Below are positions 62,215 to 64,000 of a stretch of 64,000 bases of DNA, one piece after another. Made by a program: the position numbers and the translations under genes. The DNA lies in assembly GCF_000943565.1 (NCBI RefSeq), contig NZ_JTDW01000008.1, positions 1 through 64,000 on the forward strand, in the 5' to 3' direction. Within the stretch, counting starts at the first letter, position 1. Each line of letters starts with the position of its first letter. A model generated the notes under the pieces. That model was not told the origin of the DNA and made no database searches. It saw only the letters and a program-made list of their open reading frames with translations. Source of the stretch: Neotamlana sedimentorum. Its GTDB lineage: Bacteria > Bacteroidota > Bacteroidia > Flavobacteriales > Flavobacteriaceae.

Positions 62215-62634
62215 TTATGCGCCTAAAAGTGGCAAGTGTTTTATTTTATGATAGGTTAATGCGAGGGTTATACAATGCTGTAGTTCGGTTTTAGGAATGG
62301 TGCCGTTTATATTAAAAATAATGGCTCTGTTACCTTCGAATTTAAAAACCGTTTTATAAATTATTTTAAAGGTTGACACCAACTGCGAGCTGCATTGAAA
62401 ATACATGGCGTATTGGTTGGGTGTTTTGGGTTTCCAATCGATTCGCAAGGTACTGCCGTGTTTTGTTAGGTAACTTGGCTCGTTCCATTTTAAGGTTTCT
62501 TCTAGTTTTTCTAATCCTGTTATGCTTTCTGCTGTTTTTAAAACTAAAGCGCGTAGCGCATCCATTTTTGGTTTTACCTGCGGTGGATAGTTATTAAATA
62601 TTTGTTTTACTTTTGGATGACTGACAATTTGCAT
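62215..62634 (-). CDS. DUF1801 protein
   Basis: This 139-residue protein is a DUF1801/YdhG-like member: PKMDALRALVLKTAESITGLEKLEETLKWNEPSY and KTPNQYAMYFQCSSQLVSTF. It is cytosolic, with no known function. It is first in a minus-strand unit of three genes, 5 bp before the saccharopine-dehydrogenase-like start. Related genes lie at 31.2 and 56 kb. Confidence 0.85.
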   Translation of the reverse strand: MQIVSHPKVKQIFNNYPPQVKPKMDALRALVLKTAESITGLEKLEETLKWNEPSYLTKHGSTLRIDWKPKTPNQYAMYFQCSSQLVSTFKIIYKTVFKFEGNRAIIFNINGTIPKTELQHCITLALTYHKIKHLPLLGA

Positions 62635-62716
62635 AACATGAAACTATGGAATACTTTTTGTTGTAATTTAAGTGTATTAAAACAGATTTACAAACTTTTT
62701 AATATCTTTGCCGACC

Positions 62717-62813
62717 GCGTTAAGGATTGAGGTATTGTTGGAGCTCCTCGCAGAGAGCGACTACCGAAAGCCTGACGCACTTTTGCCATTAAAAGCAAAA
62801 GTGGGTAACGCCC
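62717..62813 (+). repeat. Dispersed structured intergenic repeat, copy 4
   Basis: Runs from GCGTTAAGGATTG (62717-62729) to GGGTAACGCCC (ends 62813), with GAGCTCCTCGC, GAAAGCCTGAC and a stem CACTTTTGC/GCAAAAGTG. 97 bp. It lies 80 bp before the tmRNA gene. Confidence 0.75.
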
Positions 62814-62826
62814 ACTGTTTAAAAAT

Positions 62827-62851
62827 ACGCTTCGACTGCGCTCTGCGTGAC
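62827..62851. repeat. Short palindromic intergenic repeat with CGACTGCGCTC core
   Basis: Arms ACGC (62827-62830) and GCGT (62845-62848) around TTCGACTGCGCTCT, ending GTGAC. The core matches the unit at 8099-8122. Confidence 0.55.
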
Positions 62852-62872
62852 AATTGAAGTGACATAATAAGA

Positions 62873-62890
62873 TTCCCGCCTGCGCGGGAA
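62873..62890. repeat. GC-rich hairpin before the tmRNA
   Basis: Perfect 7-bp stem TTCCCGC and GCGGGAA with a 4-base loop, ending 3 bp before the tmRNA 5' end. It may limit the promoter or help 5' processing; its role is unknown. Confidence 0.5.
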
Positions 62891-62893
62891 AAT

Positions 62894-63285
62894 GGGGTCG
62901 ACTGGTTTTGACAGCGAGATTAATTGAACGGTAAGCACGTGGTGTAATGGTTTTGAAACACCTAAAAGGCTAGACCAAATTTTAAACGGCGAGAATAACT
63001 ACGCTTTAGCTGCATAATCTGAATTATAGTAAGATTGGCCTAGGTACACAAGGTGTACAAGCTTTATGTCTCCGGAAAGCCTTGATTGACGGCGTTCCAT
63101 TTTGAGGCATCGTAAATGTCAATATAGTTTAAGTGCTGCTTCGATGCTTAAGCGAAACTAAAGAAGCTAAGTTGTAAGTAGGTTGTCTTTAACCAGCTTG
63201 CAATCGAAAACCTAAGAAAAGAATAAACGTGTAGAAAGCCCTTTGGTTACTTGTTTGGACGAGAGTTCGATTCTCTCCGACTCCA
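62894..63285 (+). ncRNA. ssrA: tmRNA (transfer-messenger RNA)
   Basis: This 392-base RNA rescues stalled ribosomes. The 5' GGGGTCGAC pairs with the 3' GTCGGA-complement CGACTCC (acceptor), and the T arm is GAGAG TTCGATT CTCTC near the 3' end. The tag reading frame ends at 63015-63017 with GENNYALAA before TAA (62988-63014). The discriminator A is at 63285 and the CCA is not encoded. The tag type and length fit Bacteroidota. A strong terminator follows. The 3' end is a common integration site for mobile elements, and a restriction-modification gene starts 385 bp after it. Confidence 0.95.
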
Positions 63286-63670
63286 CTTTTAAAAACCTCA
63301 ACTAGTTAATTTTTAATTAGTTGAGGTTTTTTCTAGTCAACATATAGTCAACAAATCAAAAAAGAGTACTTTATATACTGTTTTTACAAATAATAAGCAC
63401 CCGACTATTAACTTGTATATTTTACAACTAAACACTTGCACCTTTTTTATGTACAAAAAACAATACCTATAACTTGTATTGCATAAAGTAACTCGCAAAA
63501 ATACTATTAACTTGAAATAATATTGAATAATCAAACAAAGCCAATATTTTTATAAACTTTTAAAAGCTTATTTTTTAGATAAAATTTTCGCTAATTAAAT
63601 TCACTAAAGTTATCATACTAAATCAATATATATTTATATTTTTAAGTTCTAAATAATCAACAACTTATTA
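63286..63670. other. Gap between tmRNA and the restriction-type gene
   Basis: Contains the tmRNA terminator and a short tandem word TAGTCAACA (63334-63342 and 63345-63353). The rest is AT-rich and shows no gene. A 65-codon frame on minus (63337-63534) has no family signal and is not called. Confidence 0.55.
63291..63334 (+). terminator. Terminator after tmRNA
   Basis: Perfect stem CCTCAACTA (63296-63304) and TAGTTGAGG (63318-63326) followed by a T run. It is 6 bp after the mature 3' end of tmRNA. Confidence 0.92.
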
Positions 63671-64000
63671 ATGTCATTATATCAATCTTCGGTACTTAAA
63701 CACTATTTAAAATTACAAGATAGTGAAGCCATAAATAAAGCATATAAAAAATATACCAAGTACTTTTTAAACCCAACTATTCAAGATAACATACGTAGCT
63801 CTAAAGAAGAAGAATACCAAGGCATTTTCCTTACAGAATTGTTTGTAAATATATTAGACTATACCCTTAAACCCAAAGCTAACTTTAATTTAGTAGCAGA
63901 ATATAAAAACCAAAATAACGCACGTAAAGCCGATGGCGCCATATTAGATAATGATATAGCTATTGGTGTTATAGAATTAAAAGGTACAAATACCAAAGAT
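63671..64000 (+). CDS. Type IIG/Eco57I-like restriction-modification protein, N-terminus (partial)
   Basis: The frame is open from ATG 63671 to the window end (110 codons). The start MSLYQSSVLKHYLK, then NPTIQDNIRSSKEEEYQGIFLTELF and KADGAILDNDIAIGVIELKGT match the N-terminal nuclease part of fused restriction-modification enzymes. The D in KADGAI and E-x-K in ELK fit a PD-(D/E)xK site. The methyltransferase and specificity parts would follow outside the window. Such genes often sit on islands next to tmRNA. Not complete, so no full function can be given. Confidence 0.75.
   Translation, partial: MSLYQSSVLKHYLKLQDSEAINKAYKKYTKYFLNPTIQDNIRSSKEEEYQGIFLTELFVNILDYTLKPKANFNLVAEYKNQNNARKADGAILDNDIAIGVIELKGTNTKD

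Noticed and set aside
63337-63534. A 65-codon frame on minus after tmRNA
   Set aside because: AT-rich with no recognisable domain; it overlaps the tandem TAGTCAACA word and is more likely chance.

Overview
The window is chromosomal DNA of a low-GC member of the Flavobacteriaceae (Bacteroidota). Four things support this: the -7 boxes fit the Bacteroidota pattern TAnnTTTG; alternative TTG and GTG starts occur without Shine-Dalgarno sites; the tmRNA tag ends GENNYALAA; and many families typical of the group are present (DUF6090, 2TM-domain proteins, a LETM1-related protein, TonB and TonB-dependent receptors, bTHX). No genus can be fixed from sequence reading alone.

Regions. 0-9.3 kb is a mostly minus-strand block: a small membrane-anchored protein, a universal stress protein, HemN, a sucrose-synthesis-like pair (GT4 glycosyltransferase plus a HAD-phosphatase/six-hairpin glycosidase fusion) and an AAA+/VWA pair. 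9.4-11.9 kb holds Cu/Zn SOD and YceI lipoproteins and ArgE. 11.9-15.4 kb is an accessory patch: a small membrane protein, an orphan lipoprotein, a DUF6090 protein and a pentapeptide-repeat protein, separated by related structured spacers and a 24-bp tandem repeat. 15.4-20 kb has a serine hydrolase, a divergent HxlR/VOC pair and a frameshifted TonB-dependent receptor. 20-32.6 kb is housekeeping and envelope genes (LETM1-like, methyltransferase, YkgJ, fatty acid hydroxylase, a frameshifted GDPD, a serine hydrolase, a NamZ-type muramidase, a LolC/E-type permease, YaaA, bTHX, a DNA-glycosylase-like protein, Hsp20). 32.7-36.2 kb carries TonB and a LytS/LytTR two-component operon that encodes 2TM-domain proteins. 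36.9-42 kb holds an outer-membrane barrel protein and a 1012-residue TPR protein.

42.0-52.7 kb starts with an FtsE-like ATPase and continues as a surface-polysaccharide locus: a methyltransferase, four glycosyltransferases, an FdtA-type cupin, a DegT-type aminotransferase, a FemAB/GNAT-like protein and two related WzxE-like flippases. Together these suggest transfer and export of a 3-amino-3,6-dideoxyhexose-containing glycan. TypA and KdsA follow. 56.7-59.4 kb is a membrane-protein/winged-helix/CreD cluster in which two near-identical 19-bp palindromes precede the first gene and creD, a likely shared operator. The window ends with an SDR enzyme, a saccharopine-dehydrogenase-like enzyme, a DUF1801 protein, the tmRNA gene with a strong terminator, and the first 110 codons of a restriction-modification-type protein just past the tmRNA 3' end.

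Two genes (TonB-dependent receptor, GDPD) carry single-base deletions in short A/T runs. These are either real lesions or assembly errors. Four dispersed copies of a structured intergenic repeat of about 90-150 bp (27.8, 36.7, 54.9 and 62.7 kb) are the most striking unexplained signal, followed by the CreD operators and the spacer elements at 13.5 and 14.4 kb. I saw no CRISPR array, no IS element with a transposase, no rRNA and no tRNA.
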